NCBI GenBank assembly: GCA_023953845.1
Contig: JAMLJC010000001.1
Location: forward strand, 2,862,501-2,926,500
Length of the DNA stretch: 64,000 bases
Direction of reading: 5' to 3'
DNA from: Rhizobiaceae bacterium
GTDB taxonomy: Bacteria > Pseudomonadota > Alphaproteobacteria > Rhizobiales > Rhizobiaceae
In this document: positions 17,588-25,964 of the stretch, piece by piece
Layout: every line of letters starts with the position of its first letter
Numbering within the stretch: position 1 is the first letter of the stretch
Program-made: the position numbers and the translations under genes
Notes under the pieces: model-generated
Seen by the model: only the letters and a program-made list of their open reading frames with translations
Told to the model about the DNA's origin: nothing
Database searches by the model: none

Positions 17588-18549
17588 GGCCTGGCCCACC
17601 CTCTGACACGAGCCTCGTTTGCCGCCACCCATTGCCGGGCGAACGCGTACGGGTCCTGGTGCTCGACCTGAAGGGCATAGCTCATCTCGGTCGCTTCCTC
17701 CGGCGTGAAATCCACGCGCTCGAGGAACTGCGCGACCTGGGGATATTTGCTGCGCAGCGACGTGGCATAGGCGATGTGGTAGCGGGCCGTGTCCCATCCG
17801 ACCGCCGCGCTCGACTTCGACAGCCAGGCCGGATCCTCCGACGGCAGCACGATGTTCCACTTGGCCGGGTCATAGGGCGGTTCGGTCAGCCGCACGATGT
17901 CGTGCAGCTTGAACACCGCATGAGGGGCATAGCAGCCGAAGATGAGCGGCGTGCCCGTGGCCTCGGCTGCATCCACCGCCGCCATGCCGACATCCTCCGG
18001 CATCTCCAGCAGCGTCATGGTTCTGGCATAGCCGTAGCTGTTGGCGCGAACGCGCTCGATCGAGGTCGACGACCAAGTCTGCGCGCCGATCCAGATCTCG
18101 CCCTTGCCGTCGCCGTCCGTGTCGAAGATCGCCGTCTTGGCGGGATCGTTGAGATCGGAAATGTCGCGAATGCCCTTGTCGGCCGCCGCGCGCGTCTCGC
18201 AGATGCCTTGCCAGGCCGGCACGCCGATCGAACTCAGCGCGACCGTGCCGGCCTCCGTGACGTAGCGCTTGACGAGATTGTCGAGATTGGGGAGCCAGAC
18301 CTCCGGATGGATGTCGACCGTGCCGGAGTCCAGGCCCGCAAACGCGATCAGCGTGCCCATCTCCACCGCATCCGCCGTCACCCCGAACTCCTTCTCCAGC
18401 GACACCTTGAGAATGTTCGCGCTCGCCTGACCCGAAAACCAGTTCGGCATCGCGATCACCAGATCAGCCGCGTGGGCACCGGCAGGCGCGACGGCGGCCC
18501 ACGACGCCATCAAGGCGATCCTGCAGAACGATTTCATTGTATCTGCCAT
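17584..18549 (-). CDS. Glycine betaine/choline-type ABC transporter binding protein (OpuAC domain)
   Basis: 321 residues. The N-terminal signal peptide (ASWAAVAPAGAHAA) is followed by the OpuAC/ProX fold. Visible features are VIAMPNWFSGQASANILKV at the N-lobe, MGTLIAFAGLDSGTVDIHPEVWLPN with the aromatic and acidic cage-type residues, GAQTWSSTSIERVRAN, and PLIFGCYAPHAVFKLHDI. It should bind a quaternary ammonium compound such as betaine or choline in the periplasm. GAGGGA is well placed before ATG 18549. No ATPase or permease lies nearby, so it is an orphan binding protein. It is followed, with a four-base overlap, by the L,D-transpeptidase gene. Confidence 0.85.
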   Translation of the reverse strand: MADTMKSFCRIALMASWAAVAPAGAHAADLVIAMPNWFSGQASANILKVSLEKEFGVTADAVEMGTLIAFAGLDSGTVDIHPEVWLPNLDNLVKRYVTEAGTVALSSIGVPAWQGICETRAAADKGIRDISDLNDPAKTAIFDTDGDGKGEIWIGAQTWSSTSIERVRANSYGYARTMTLLEMPEDVGMAAVDAAEATGTPLIFGCYAPHAVFKLHDIVRLTEPPYDPAKWNIVLPSEDPAWLSKSSAAVGWDTARYHIAYATSLRSKYPQVAQFLERVDFTPEEATEMSYALQVEHQDPYAFARQWVAANEARVRGWARP

Positions 18550-18609
18550 TCGAGTTCCCTCAGCTTGCCCGCCGTCCGCAAGGTCCTGCTTCAGTATCTC
18601 TCTGGCCGC

Positions 18610-19116
18610 TCAATCGTTGACGACGCTCCAACTGTCGTCGGGATTGAAACGGTCGATATACTTGACGATCGTTTCGGTCTCTGGGCCGAGATCGGCTTCG
18701 TAAACAATGCCGTGCTGGTTCACTATGAAGGTGTTGACGCCCGTCTCTACATATCTCACCGGCCAAGCGATAAGCGCGTAGCCGGGATCATGTTGCCATT
18801 GATGACATAGTCATAAGCACCTCCGGCAACGTTGTCACCTTGACTGCCGAGGATCTTGAAGCGATAGCCGAAATAGCCTTCGTCACCTTTCGCATCCTCA
18901 AGCTCTGTCTGGTTGATGGCGTTACCGGCAGGGCTCTCGCCGTTCAGATCGTCGGCCGGCCAGTAGAGCCCGTCCGTCATGCCCTCTGCGCTGATCAGCT
19001 TCTGCGCGAATTCATCCACACCGTCACCGTCGCGATCTTCGGTGGCATAGTCTTCCTGCGCCTCGAAATAGACGCGCATGGTGGCCACCGCCTCCAGCTC
19101 GTTCTCGCCGCCGCCC
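18610..19116 (-). pseudogene. DUF2950 protein remnant, frameshifted and N-terminally truncated
   Basis: Two reading frames together give the C-terminal half of a DUF2950 protein. The first reads EDYATEDRDGDGVDEFAQK, GLYWPAD, GYFGYRFKILGSQGDN, GGAYDYVINGNMIP and then goes astray into a premature stop. The second reads GYALIAWPVRYVETGVNTFI, VNQHGIVYEADLGPETE, FNPDDSWSVVND and stops at 18610. They join at about 18781-18788 if one base is restored after MIP. The upstream (N-terminal) half is missing beyond about 19116, where sequence similarity ends. It lies in the decayed accessory region downstream of a LuxR remnant. Confidence 0.75.
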
Positions 19117-19254
19117 ATAGACTCGTGACCGCGGTTCGAACTCACGCGAGAAACCTTGCCGCGATCGACGTTGCCGAGCCCGGACGGCTTCTTCGGCCGG
19201 TTGTTGATCCCAGTCGATTTCTTGACGCCCGATCCAACTGCGTCGCGCTGGCCT

Positions 19255-19470
19255 TCCAAGGAAATCCTCACCGGCCGCGAGCAGTCGATCGTCGAATTTA
19301 TCGTCAATGGCCAGTCCAACAAGCAGATCGCTCGCACGCTGGACGTGACACCGGAAACGGTGAAAACGCATGTGAAGCGTATCTTCATGAAGCTGTCGGC
19401 TGAGTCACGCGCCTAGGCGGCCGTGCGCGCGCAAAGCCTCGGCCTTTTGCGCAACGCGCAAGCGCTTTAG
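19255..19470 (+). pseudogene. LuxR-type DNA-binding domain remnant with an internal stop
   Basis: The translation reads EILTGREQSIVEFIVNGQSN, KQIARTLDVTPETVKTHVKR, IFMKLSAESRA and then TAG at 19414-19416. Reading through the TAG continues AAVRAQSLGLLRNAQAL to a second stop at 19468-19470, which is how intact relatives end (A-Q-A-V-V-R-A-Q). A single C-to-T change (CAG to TAG) explains the stop. The receiver or sensory N-terminal part is absent, so this is a truncated remnant of a NarL/LuxR-type regulator. Confidence 0.7.
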
Positions 19471-19574
19471 CCAGAATGCCGCGAACTGGCGGTTGTGGCT
19501 TTCAGAAGGAGTCTGACAATAGCTGTTGTGCAAACAGTAGCAATCAAGCTTGCGACTGCCTGATATTATGGAGT

Positions 19575-20603
19575 TTACCCCTCCAGCATTCGCACAACCA
19601 CTTTACCCTTGGCCCGGCCAGCCTCCAGATATGCAAACGCATCGGTGATTTTATCAAAAGGGAACACACGGTCGATAACCGGTTCAAGTTCCTTGCTTTC
19701 GATCAGTTGTGCGAGTTCTGCAAGTTCAGGGCCGCTCGGATGCATGAACAGATAGCGATATGAGACACCATGCCTTCTGGCCTCGGCGCGCAAGCTATAG
19801 GATGCAAACCAGAACAGCGCAGCAAGGAACGCGCCTCCTTGCAGGTCCTTTCGTGCTGTTTCCGGCTCGGGCATGCCGGCAATGGAAACCACTTTGCCGC
19901 CTCGCTTCACCACGCCGAATGATTTCTTGAGCGTCTCGCCTCCAAGCAGATCGAAGACTCCATCCATATCGTGCAGATGGTCCTCAAAATTCTGTGCGGT
20001 GTAGTCGATCACCGCATCGGCTCCCAGCCGCTCGACCAGCGCTCTGCCGCGCGGCGATGCGGTGGTCGTCACCTCTGCCCCAAGCCACTTCGCCAACGGG
20101 ATGGCGAAGGTGCCTACGCCGCCGGCGCCTCCCGGTATGAATATCCGGCTGCCCTTCTCTACGTTGAGTTCGTCGCGCAGCGCCTGAAGGGCGGTGAGCC
20201 CGGCGAGCGGGACACCGGCAGCAGTGTCGAAATCGAGCGACGCGGGCATTTTGGCGAGGAGGTTTTCGGGGATGACCGCATATTCCGCAAAGGCGCCCAT
20301 GGAGGCCTTCGGCATCCGGGCGAAGACCCAATCTCCCCTCTCGAATAGCCTTGCGCCGTCGCTGGGCTCCTCCACCACGCCTGCAAGTTCATTCCCCATG
20401 ATGGTCGGCAAGGAATAGCGCTGGACCACCCTGAGCTTGCCTTCGCGCGTCTTGAAATCAACGGGGTTGAGACCCGCCGCGTGGACACGCACCAGGACCT
20501 CTCCCCGCGCCGGGCGCGGGCGCGGTACCTCACGCAACTCCGCGGCTTCAGGGCCGCCGTACTTGGTCAAAACAAATGCTTGCATCTTCATTTTTTTGTA
20601 CAC
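19575..20603 (-). CDS. NADP-dependent quinone oxidoreductase-like protein (zinc-less MDR)
   Basis: 342 residues of the medium-chain dehydrogenase/reductase superfamily. The N-terminal GroES-like part shows AFVLTKYGGPEAAELREVP, VLVRVHAAGLNPVDFKTREG and GNELAGVVEE. The nucleotide fold has FIPGGAGGVGTFAIPLAKWL and DAVIDYTAQNFEDHL. The structural-zinc cysteines of alcohol dehydrogenases are absent, which fits quinone oxidoreductase or enoyl-reductase types. The start may be GTG 20603 (AGGA six bases upstream) or ATG 20591/20585; the conserved part begins at MQAFVLTK. It stands alone between decayed genes and appears intact, so it may be cargo of the accessory region. Confidence 0.85.
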   Translation of the reverse strand: MYKKMKMQAFVLTKYGGPEAAELREVPRPRPARGEVLVRVHAAGLNPVDFKTREGKLRVVQRYSLPTIMGNELAGVVEEPSDGARLFERGDWVFARMPKASMGAFAEYAVIPENLLAKMPASLDFDTAAGVPLAGLTALQALRDELNVEKGSRIFIPGGAGGVGTFAIPLAKWLGAEVTTTASPRGRALVERLGADAVIDYTAQNFEDHLHDMDGVFDLLGGETLKKSFGVVKRGGKVVSIAGMPEPETARKDLQGGAFLAALFWFASYSLRAEARRHGVSYRYLFMHPSGPELAELAQLIESKELEPVIDRVFPFDKITDAFAYLEAGRAKGKVVVRMLEG

Positions 20604-21030
20604 AACAATCCTTTGGTTTCGTCTGAATTCCCAAGGTGTGTCGCTGTGGGCTGTCGCCCAAAATCAGCAGGCAACTTCCATGCAAGCAATCTATGCGTCG
20701 CCCGCGATCCTGCAATGCCAACGGTTGGTGGCAAGGTAATCTGAAAGAGGGCATTAACGCGCAGGACACTCCAGAGGGACAAGCCGGCATGCTATTCAGC
20801 GGTCAAGCTGTCCCACCACGGGCCGGAAAAGCTCGATCCCGACGTCTACAGGAGCAGCGTCCTTTGGATGCAGGCGTTTCTGAATTACGCCATTGACCCC
20901 ACACAGCCTCCACCGCGTCTGCGGGGCGACGGCGTGATGGGCAAAGGATTTATCGAGGTGCGCTGCCGGCAAGGTTCGGATTGCCTCGTTCGAAACCCCG
21001 ATCCTACACCGTAGCCTCCGAAAAAAGTGA
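20604..21030. other. Intergenic stretch without a recognisable intact gene
   Basis: About 430 bases between the oxidoreductase start and the recombinase remnant. Short open frames exist on both strands. The most protein-like plus-strand stretch, near 20790-20900, includes the peptide KLSHHGPEKLDPDVYRSS, but it lacks a convincing start and I cannot assign it to a family. I read this as decayed DNA of the accessory region. Confidence 0.4.
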
Positions 21031-21141
21031 TCATTCCTTGAGGACGCGATGCAATTGCGTTCGCGAGCAGCCCAGCGCGCCGGCGATCATCGATACCGGT
21101 GCGCCGGAAGCGGCCATTTCCCCGGCATCGAGCCAGCGCGG
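21031..21141 (-). pseudogene. C-terminal remnant of a serine recombinase (Hin/resolvase-type HTH)
   Basis: About 36 codons ending with TGA at 21031-21033 read WLDAGEMAASGAPVSMIAGA, LGCSRTQLHRVLKE. The spacing A-x3-G-x3-VSMIA-x-ALGCSRTQLHRVL is that of the C-terminal helix-turn-helix of resolvases and invertases (compare VSEIARRLGVSRATLYRYL-like tails). The catalytic domain is missing; the upstream sequence merges into the end of the phosphotriesterase-family gene. It marks an old recombinase gene at this site. Confidence 0.55.
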
Positions 21142-21159
21142 CACGGGAAGACTTGAGAA

Positions 21160-22227
21160 CTATGATCCCGCGCGGGCCAGAATGCGAGCTGGGTTGTCGA
21201 GAAAGAAGCGATCGATCGCGGCCTGTCCTAGACCCGCCTCGAGCATGTGGTGGGTGAAGTCAGTTAGTACGTGGGCGTAGCCCCAGCCGCCGAATTCCCG
21301 CAAATAGTGCTTATGGCCAACATCCTGCGACAGCATAAGCTGGCCGCCGAAGCCGCGCTTAACCAGCAGCGCAAGTGCCTTGGCCCGCTCGCGGTCCGAG
21401 GGCATCCACCAAGAATGCTCAGGCGTGATGAAATAGTAGGAATTGCCGCATAGATCGAACTCGACATTGGCTCCCCGGTCGAGCAGGCTGGCGACATAGT
21501 CCACACTCTGAGCGAACTCGACGTCGAGATGGGCGAGCGAGGCGTCGATGTGGTCGAGGATGATGCGCTCCGGCGCGACGCCTTCGCCGATCAGGATATC
21601 AAGCACCTCGTTGCCGCGACGACCCGGCGAGTGGACATGGATGGTGATTGCCAGGCCCGACTCCATTTGCGCTCGCGCCGCTGCTCGCAGCACCTTCTTC
21701 TCGCGCGGATGGATCGGGTGGAAGGTGCCGATCTCACCGATGATGCCGGGCTTGATCCCCGTGCCGTCTATGCCCTCGTTGATCTCCTTCAGAAACGCGG
21801 CGGCCAGCTCCTTCTCCGACATGTCCTCGACATAGGCAGGGTGGGCGGAGTGGATGTAGTGGCCAAGCCCGGCCAGCACATGCACGCCGGTTCGCCGTGA
21901 CACTTCCGCCAGCCCCGTCACGTTGCGGCCGATGTCCACAAGCGTAACGTCCACAATGGTGCCGCCGCCCGCCTTCTTGAACAGCTCAACCTCACGAACC
22001 GCCAGATCGACATCGTCGAGGATGCAGTTGTCGCGGTTGCCATAGGGGTCACGATGCAGGTGGTGCAGCGCCTTCATCGTCACCGGATCGTAAAACGTGC
22101 CGGGGTCCTCTCCCTCTGCCGGCGGGTGCAGGTAGCAGCTCAGATCGATGAAAAGATGCTCGTGCGAAATCGTCTTGCCGAGCTCGGAGGCATCCACCGG
22201 CCCCAGCACCGTCATCACTTCACCCAT
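21160..22227 (-). CDS. Phosphotriesterase-family metal-dependent hydrolase
   Basis: 355 residues, TIM-barrel amidohydrolase superfamily. The metal-binding HxH is in KTISHEHLFIDLS near residue 22. The bridging-lysine/glutamate region is IKPGIIGEIGTFHPIH, the histidines are in ITIHVHSPGR and RIILDHIDASLAH, and the final metal Asp is in LMLSQDVGHKHYL. Family members are phosphotriesterases, lactonases or related hydrolases; the substrate cannot be told. It is the last gene of an operon with an RbsABC-type sugar transporter (12 bases from the ATPase gene), which suggests that it acts on the imported compound, perhaps a sugar lactone or ester. Confidence 0.9.
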   Translation of the reverse strand: MGEVMTVLGPVDASELGKTISHEHLFIDLSCYLHPPAEGEDPGTFYDPVTMKALHHLHRDPYGNRDNCILDDVDLAVREVELFKKAGGGTIVDVTLVDIGRNVTGLAEVSRRTGVHVLAGLGHYIHSAHPAYVEDMSEKELAAAFLKEINEGIDGTGIKPGIIGEIGTFHPIHPREKKVLRAAARAQMESGLAITIHVHSPGRRGNEVLDILIGEGVAPERIILDHIDASLAHLDVEFAQSVDYVASLLDRGANVEFDLCGNSYYFITPEHSWWMPSDRERAKALALLVKRGFGGQLMLSQDVGHKHYLREFGGWGYAHVLTDFTHHMLEAGLGQAAIDRFFLDNPARILARAGS

Positions 22228-22239
22228 GCTTCTCTCCTG

Positions 22240-23706
22240 TCAGCCTGCGCCCATCGCGGAGATAAGCTCCTCCCGCGAAAGGGTTCTTGTATCGAGTTCA
22301 CGGACGATGCGTCCGCGCAACATGACGAGCACGCGGTCCGACATCAGCATTGCCTCATCAAGGTCGTCGGTCGCCAACAGGATTGCGCTGCCGCGATCCG
22401 CCAGCTTGAAGATCTCGTTGTGCAGTTCCACGGCCGCTTTGACGTCGACGCCGACCGTCGGCGCCTCGATCACGTAGAAAGACGGGTTCGACACCATCTC
22501 GCGCCCGAATACGGCCTTCTGCTGGTTGCCGCCGCTCAGTTGGCCGATCTTCTGGCTGATGCCTTCCGTCTTGATCTGCAGACGCGAGACCACTTCCTCA
22601 CCGGTCGCCCGCATCCGATCCCTCGGCAGGCGGGCAAAGATGGAGCGCTCGCGCAGGAAGCCGAGCGAGATGTTGGTGCCGACGCCTAGTTCGGGAAAGA
22701 TGCCTTCTGCGCGGCGGTTCTCCGGCACGAAGCCGGCCTTGGCGTTGCGCCCGCCGGTGGCGCGCACGCTCACCTCACCCCTGGCCGGGCGCAGGCCGAG
22801 AATGGAACGCGTCAGTTCGTGGCGACCGGAGCCAAGATGGCCCACCAGCCCGACTATCTCACCTGCCGCGACGTCGAGTGAAACGTCCTCGAAGGTTGAT
22901 CCGTCAGATAGACCCTTCACAGAGAGCACGCGTTCGCCGAACGATGACTCGGCGCGTCGCGTGGCCCCCTTGACGTCGGAGCCGACCATGAGACGGCTGA
23001 GTTCGGCCACGCTGGTCTCGGAGATGTCGCGCGTCGTCATCATGCGTCCGTCGCGCATCACGCTCGCACGGTCGGCGACCGCCATCACCTCGTCCAGATA
23101 GTGCGTGACGAAGACGATCATCTTGCCGGACTTCCGAAGCGTGCGGAACACCTCGAAAAGCCGGTCGCGGTCGCGTTGGCCGAGGCGCGCGGTAGGCTCG
23201 TCGAAGATCATCACCCTGCTTCCCAGAGCGATCACCCGTGCGATTTCGGCGATCTGCTGCGCGCCGGCGGGCAGCTTGCGTATCACAGCGTCAGGCTGCA
23301 CGCCGAGGTCGTAATGCTTCAGGAGCTGGCCCGCCGCCCGGACCATCGCCTTGCGGTCGATCCGGCGCCACAGCGCACTCCCGGCTTTCAGGCTCAGCGT
23401 CTCGAAGCCCAGATAGATGTTCTCGGCGACCGTCATTTCCGGCACGAGGTCGAATTCCTGATGCACGATGCCAATCCCCGAATGCAGCGCCGCCTTTGGG
23501 CTCGAGATATCCACTGGACTATCGTCCAGCAGCGTCTCGCCGTTCGCGTCGGGATATTGTCCTCCCAGGACCTTGATCAGCGTCGACTTGCCAGCGCCGT
23601 TCGCGCCGAGAAGAGCATGGACCTCGCCGTCACGAACCTCGAAATCGACGGCGTCCAGCACCTTGACGCCGCTGAAGCCCTTTGAGATGCCATGCATCGA
23701 CAGCAT
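22240..23706 (-). CDS. Sugar ABC transporter ATP-binding protein (RbsA/MglA-type, two NBDs)
   Basis: 488 residues with two nucleotide-binding domains. NBD1 has Walker A GANGAGKSTL, signature LPAGAQQIAEIARV and Walker B VMIFDEPTA. NBD2 has the usual weak P-loop (GHLGSGRHEL), an intact LSGGNQQKAVFGREM signature, but a Walker B region FYVIEAPTVGVDV where most relatives have DEPTxGIDV, so both the Mg-binding Asp and the catalytic Glu are substituted. NBD1 should still hydrolyse ATP. It is the energiser of the CUT2-type transporter encoded upstream and sits between the permease and the hydrolase genes. Confidence 0.92.
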   Translation of the reverse strand: MLSMHGISKGFSGVKVLDAVDFEVRDGEVHALLGANGAGKSTLIKVLGGQYPDANGETLLDDSPVDISSPKAALHSGIGIVHQEFDLVPEMTVAENIYLGFETLSLKAGSALWRRIDRKAMVRAAGQLLKHYDLGVQPDAVIRKLPAGAQQIAEIARVIALGSRVMIFDEPTARLGQRDRDRLFEVFRTLRKSGKMIVFVTHYLDEVMAVADRASVMRDGRMMTTRDISETSVAELSRLMVGSDVKGATRRAESSFGERVLSVKGLSDGSTFEDVSLDVAAGEIVGLVGHLGSGRHELTRSILGLRPARGEVSVRATGGRNAKAGFVPENRRAEGIFPELGVGTNISLGFLRERSIFARLPRDRMRATGEEVVSRLQIKTEGISQKIGQLSGGNQQKAVFGREMVSNPSFYVIEAPTVGVDVKAAVELHNEIFKLADRGSAILLATDDLDEAMLMSDRVLVMLRGRIVRELDTRTLSREELISAMGAG

Positions 23707-23713
23707 GACGCGC

Positions 23714-24685
23714 TTACCGAACTACCGCACGGGCGTCGCGATTGCCCCAGGTGCTGAAGCCGACGGCAAGCAGCAGGATCAGCCCCGTTACGCCAGTCTG
23801 CCAGAATGGCGAGACATTGTAGAGATTAAGCCCGTTGCCGATCGCGGTCAGCAGCAGCACGCCGAGCACGGTGCCGACGATGGAGCCCTTGCCGCCGCCG
23901 AGCGCCGCGCCGCCGATCACCGCCGCGGTGATCGCCTGCAACTCGTAATTCACGCCGGCATTGGGAAGCGCGGAAGCTGTGCGGGAGGAAAGCAGCAGCC
24001 CGCCTATGCCGGCGAGAACGCTGCACAGCGCATAGGAGAGGATCTTGACAGTGTTTACCGGCAGGCCGGCGAGCGCCGCAGCCTTCTCATTGCCGCCGAT
24101 CGCGAATACATATTGCCCGAACACGGTGCCGCGCAGCAACAGCGCGAGAAGCACCGCGATCACCAGGAAGATCAACCCCGCCACCGGCATGCCGAATGCC
24201 GAGCCCTGCAGGAATTCCGCGAAGGAATAGCCGGGTCCTTCGGCATAGACGAGCTGGCCGTCGCTGACGATCAGTACGAAGCCGCGAACCAGACTCAGCA
24301 TGCCCAGCGTGGCGATCAGCGGCGTGATGTTAACCTTGGTTATCAACAGGCCGTTGATCGCGCCGACGACCGCGCAGCCAGCCAGCGCGGCGACGACACC
24401 GAGGAACACGATGCCGCCGCCGTCTCCCATTCCGAATAACATGTAGCAGATAACCCCGGATAGGGCGGCGACCGTGCCTACCGATAGATCAAAGCCGCCG
24501 AGTATGATGACCAGCGTCTGACCTATCGCCAGTACGCCTATAATGGAGGCCTGCTGCCAGAGGTTGAACAGGTTGCCCGGCTGCCTGAACACAGGATTGA
24601 CGACGAAAAGCACGATGATAGGCAGCAAAAGGATCACGAAGATCCCCCATCTCTGCCAGTAGTGAAGCGCCTTTTGAGACGTCAC
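23714..24685 (-). CDS. Sugar ABC transporter permease (RbsC-type)
   Basis: 323 residues with about eight to ten membrane helices. BPD_transp_2 features are plain: SIIGVLAIGQTLVIILGGFD, LSVGTVAALSG, LITKVNITPLIATLGMLSLV, TVFGQYVFAIGGNEKAAALA and AVIGGAALGGGKGSIVGTVL. The start GTG 24685 has a strong GGAGGAGG seven bases upstream; a longer frame to 24724 lacks such support. It forms the membrane channel, presumably as a homodimer, together with the two-NBD ATPase and the binding protein encoded next to it. Confidence 0.93.
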   Translation of the reverse strand: MTSQKALHYWQRWGIFVILLLPIIVLFVVNPVFRQPGNLFNLWQQASIIGVLAIGQTLVIILGGFDLSVGTVAALSGVICYMLFGMGDGGGIVFLGVVAALAGCAVVGAINGLLITKVNITPLIATLGMLSLVRGFVLIVSDGQLVYAEGPGYSFAEFLQGSAFGMPVAGLIFLVIAVLLALLLRGTVFGQYVFAIGGNEKAAALAGLPVNTVKILSYALCSVLAGIGGLLLSSRTASALPNAGVNYELQAITAAVIGGAALGGGKGSIVGTVLGVLLLTAIGNGLNLYNVSPFWQTGVTGLILLLAVGFSTWGNRDARAVVR

Positions 24686-24755
24686 GCGGGAACCTCCTCC
24701 GGAGCGAAAATCGTCTGCCGGCATTGCCGGCAGACGAGATGGCGCGCGCCATTCA

Positions 24756-25736
24756 TCAGAATGGCGTGAATTCGGCCAGATTTGCCTTAGTGCAGGTCGG
24801 CAGCGGCACTACGGCGTCGGCTGGCACGGTCTTGAACTCTGGCGCCATTTTCGGCATCGCCGTCATCACGACGGTTCCTAGCCTGCCCGGGTCTTGGATA
24901 ATGACGCCGTACTCCCAGCCGTTCTCAATGGCTTCCTTGGTCTGCACCGTGAGCTCGCCGCCGGTGAAGATCACGTCCGAGCGGCCCGCAGTCTTGTGCG
25001 CGTAACGAGCGGCCGGAACCTCGACCATGCCTCCCCATCCGTGGATGAGGTGGAGTTGGCCAGGACCAAACTTCTGCAGGAGATCCTGCGTGCCTGACAG
25101 GCCCTTGTCCGGGCTCCATTCGGTAACGATCTCCGCCACCACCTCGATATCCGGACGCGCCGAAATCACCGACAGGATGCCTTCGCGGCGCAGCCGGTCG
25201 GGAGCGCCGCCGGGGAGGCCCCGCAGGAAGGCGATCTTGTAGGGGCCTTCCTTTCCTGACTTGTCGAGGGCCTCGACAATCAGCTTGCCCATGTTGACGC
25301 CGAACTCCGTGTCGTCCGCGCCGATATAGGGGTAGCCTTCCACCTTGCCACCGACCGCGACGAAAGGAACGCCTGCATCCGTCGCCTGCTTCGCCGCCGG
25401 CACGATACCGCGCACGTCGATCGGCGCGACGCAGACCACGTCGACCTTCTGTACGATGAACTCGGCAACCTGCTGCGCCTGCACTGCGGCGTCCCACTTT
25501 GCCTCTACCAGCTTAAGGTCGATGTTGTTGGCCGCCGCCGTCTCCTTCAGCGCCGCCGCCAGCGGCACCGCGAACGGAATCGACAGGTCCCACAGCGTGA
25601 AACCGATGGTCAGCTTGCCGGCTTCCGCGATGGCATTCGATGCCGCCATTGCAGCGGGCAGGCTCAGCCCTGCTGCGACGGCCCTCATGAACAGGTCTCG
25701 ACGAGTCATCCCGCCAGTGATCTTCGTGTGTCTCAT
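24756..25736 (-). CDS. Sugar ABC transporter substrate-binding protein (RbsB-type), Tat-like signal
   Basis: 326 residues, periplasmic binding protein type I. The N-terminus carries a twin-arginine-like signal (MTRRDLFMRAVAAGLSLPAA, cleavage near AIA). The fold shows KLTIGFTLWDLSIPFAVPLA, VDVVCVAPIDVRGIVPAAKQ, GVPFVAVGGKVEG and VIIQDPGRLG. It is the first gene of the operon binding protein - permease - ATPase - hydrolase. Two LacI-type operator-like sites lie 103-116 and 316-329 bases upstream of its start, so repression by a LacI-family regulator encoded elsewhere is likely. Confidence 0.9.
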   Translation of the reverse strand: MRHTKITGGMTRRDLFMRAVAAGLSLPAAMAASNAIAEAGKLTIGFTLWDLSIPFAVPLAAALKETAAANNIDLKLVEAKWDAAVQAQQVAEFIVQKVDVVCVAPIDVRGIVPAAKQATDAGVPFVAVGGKVEGYPYIGADDTEFGVNMGKLIVEALDKSGKEGPYKIAFLRGLPGGAPDRLRREGILSVISARPDIEVVAEIVTEWSPDKGLSGTQDLLQKFGPGQLHLIHGWGGMVEVPAARYAHKTAGRSDVIFTGGELTVQTKEAIENGWEYGVIIQDPGRLGTVVMTAMPKMAPEFKTVPADAVVPLPTCTKANLAEFTPF

Positions 25737-25838
25737 AGGTTCCTCCCTTTATGCCGCAAGCATCGCATCGCCGCCGGCGGCTTCGCGCAGCGCATTCACA
25801 GCCGTTTAGCGTCTACCTCAACGGCGGGACGAATGTTA

Positions 25839-25852
25839 CTTGAACGATTAAG
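25839..25852. promoter_or_regulatory. Operator-like site 1 (LacI-type palindrome)
   Basis: CTTGAACGATTAAG is a near-palindrome centred on CG, the usual centre of LacI-family operators. It fits the shared pattern CTTNAWCGWTNAAG with site 2, lies about 103 bases before the binding-protein start and is the closer of the two sites. Confidence 0.55.
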
Positions 25853-25964
25853 TACTCTCAAGAGGATGTCTGTCAAGGCCAAATTATAGCCAAAGAGGGC
25901 TACAAGGACGGTTCTCGACCGATATGCTCCGAACCGTGGAGAGGGGTTCTCTCCTTCAGCAAAG

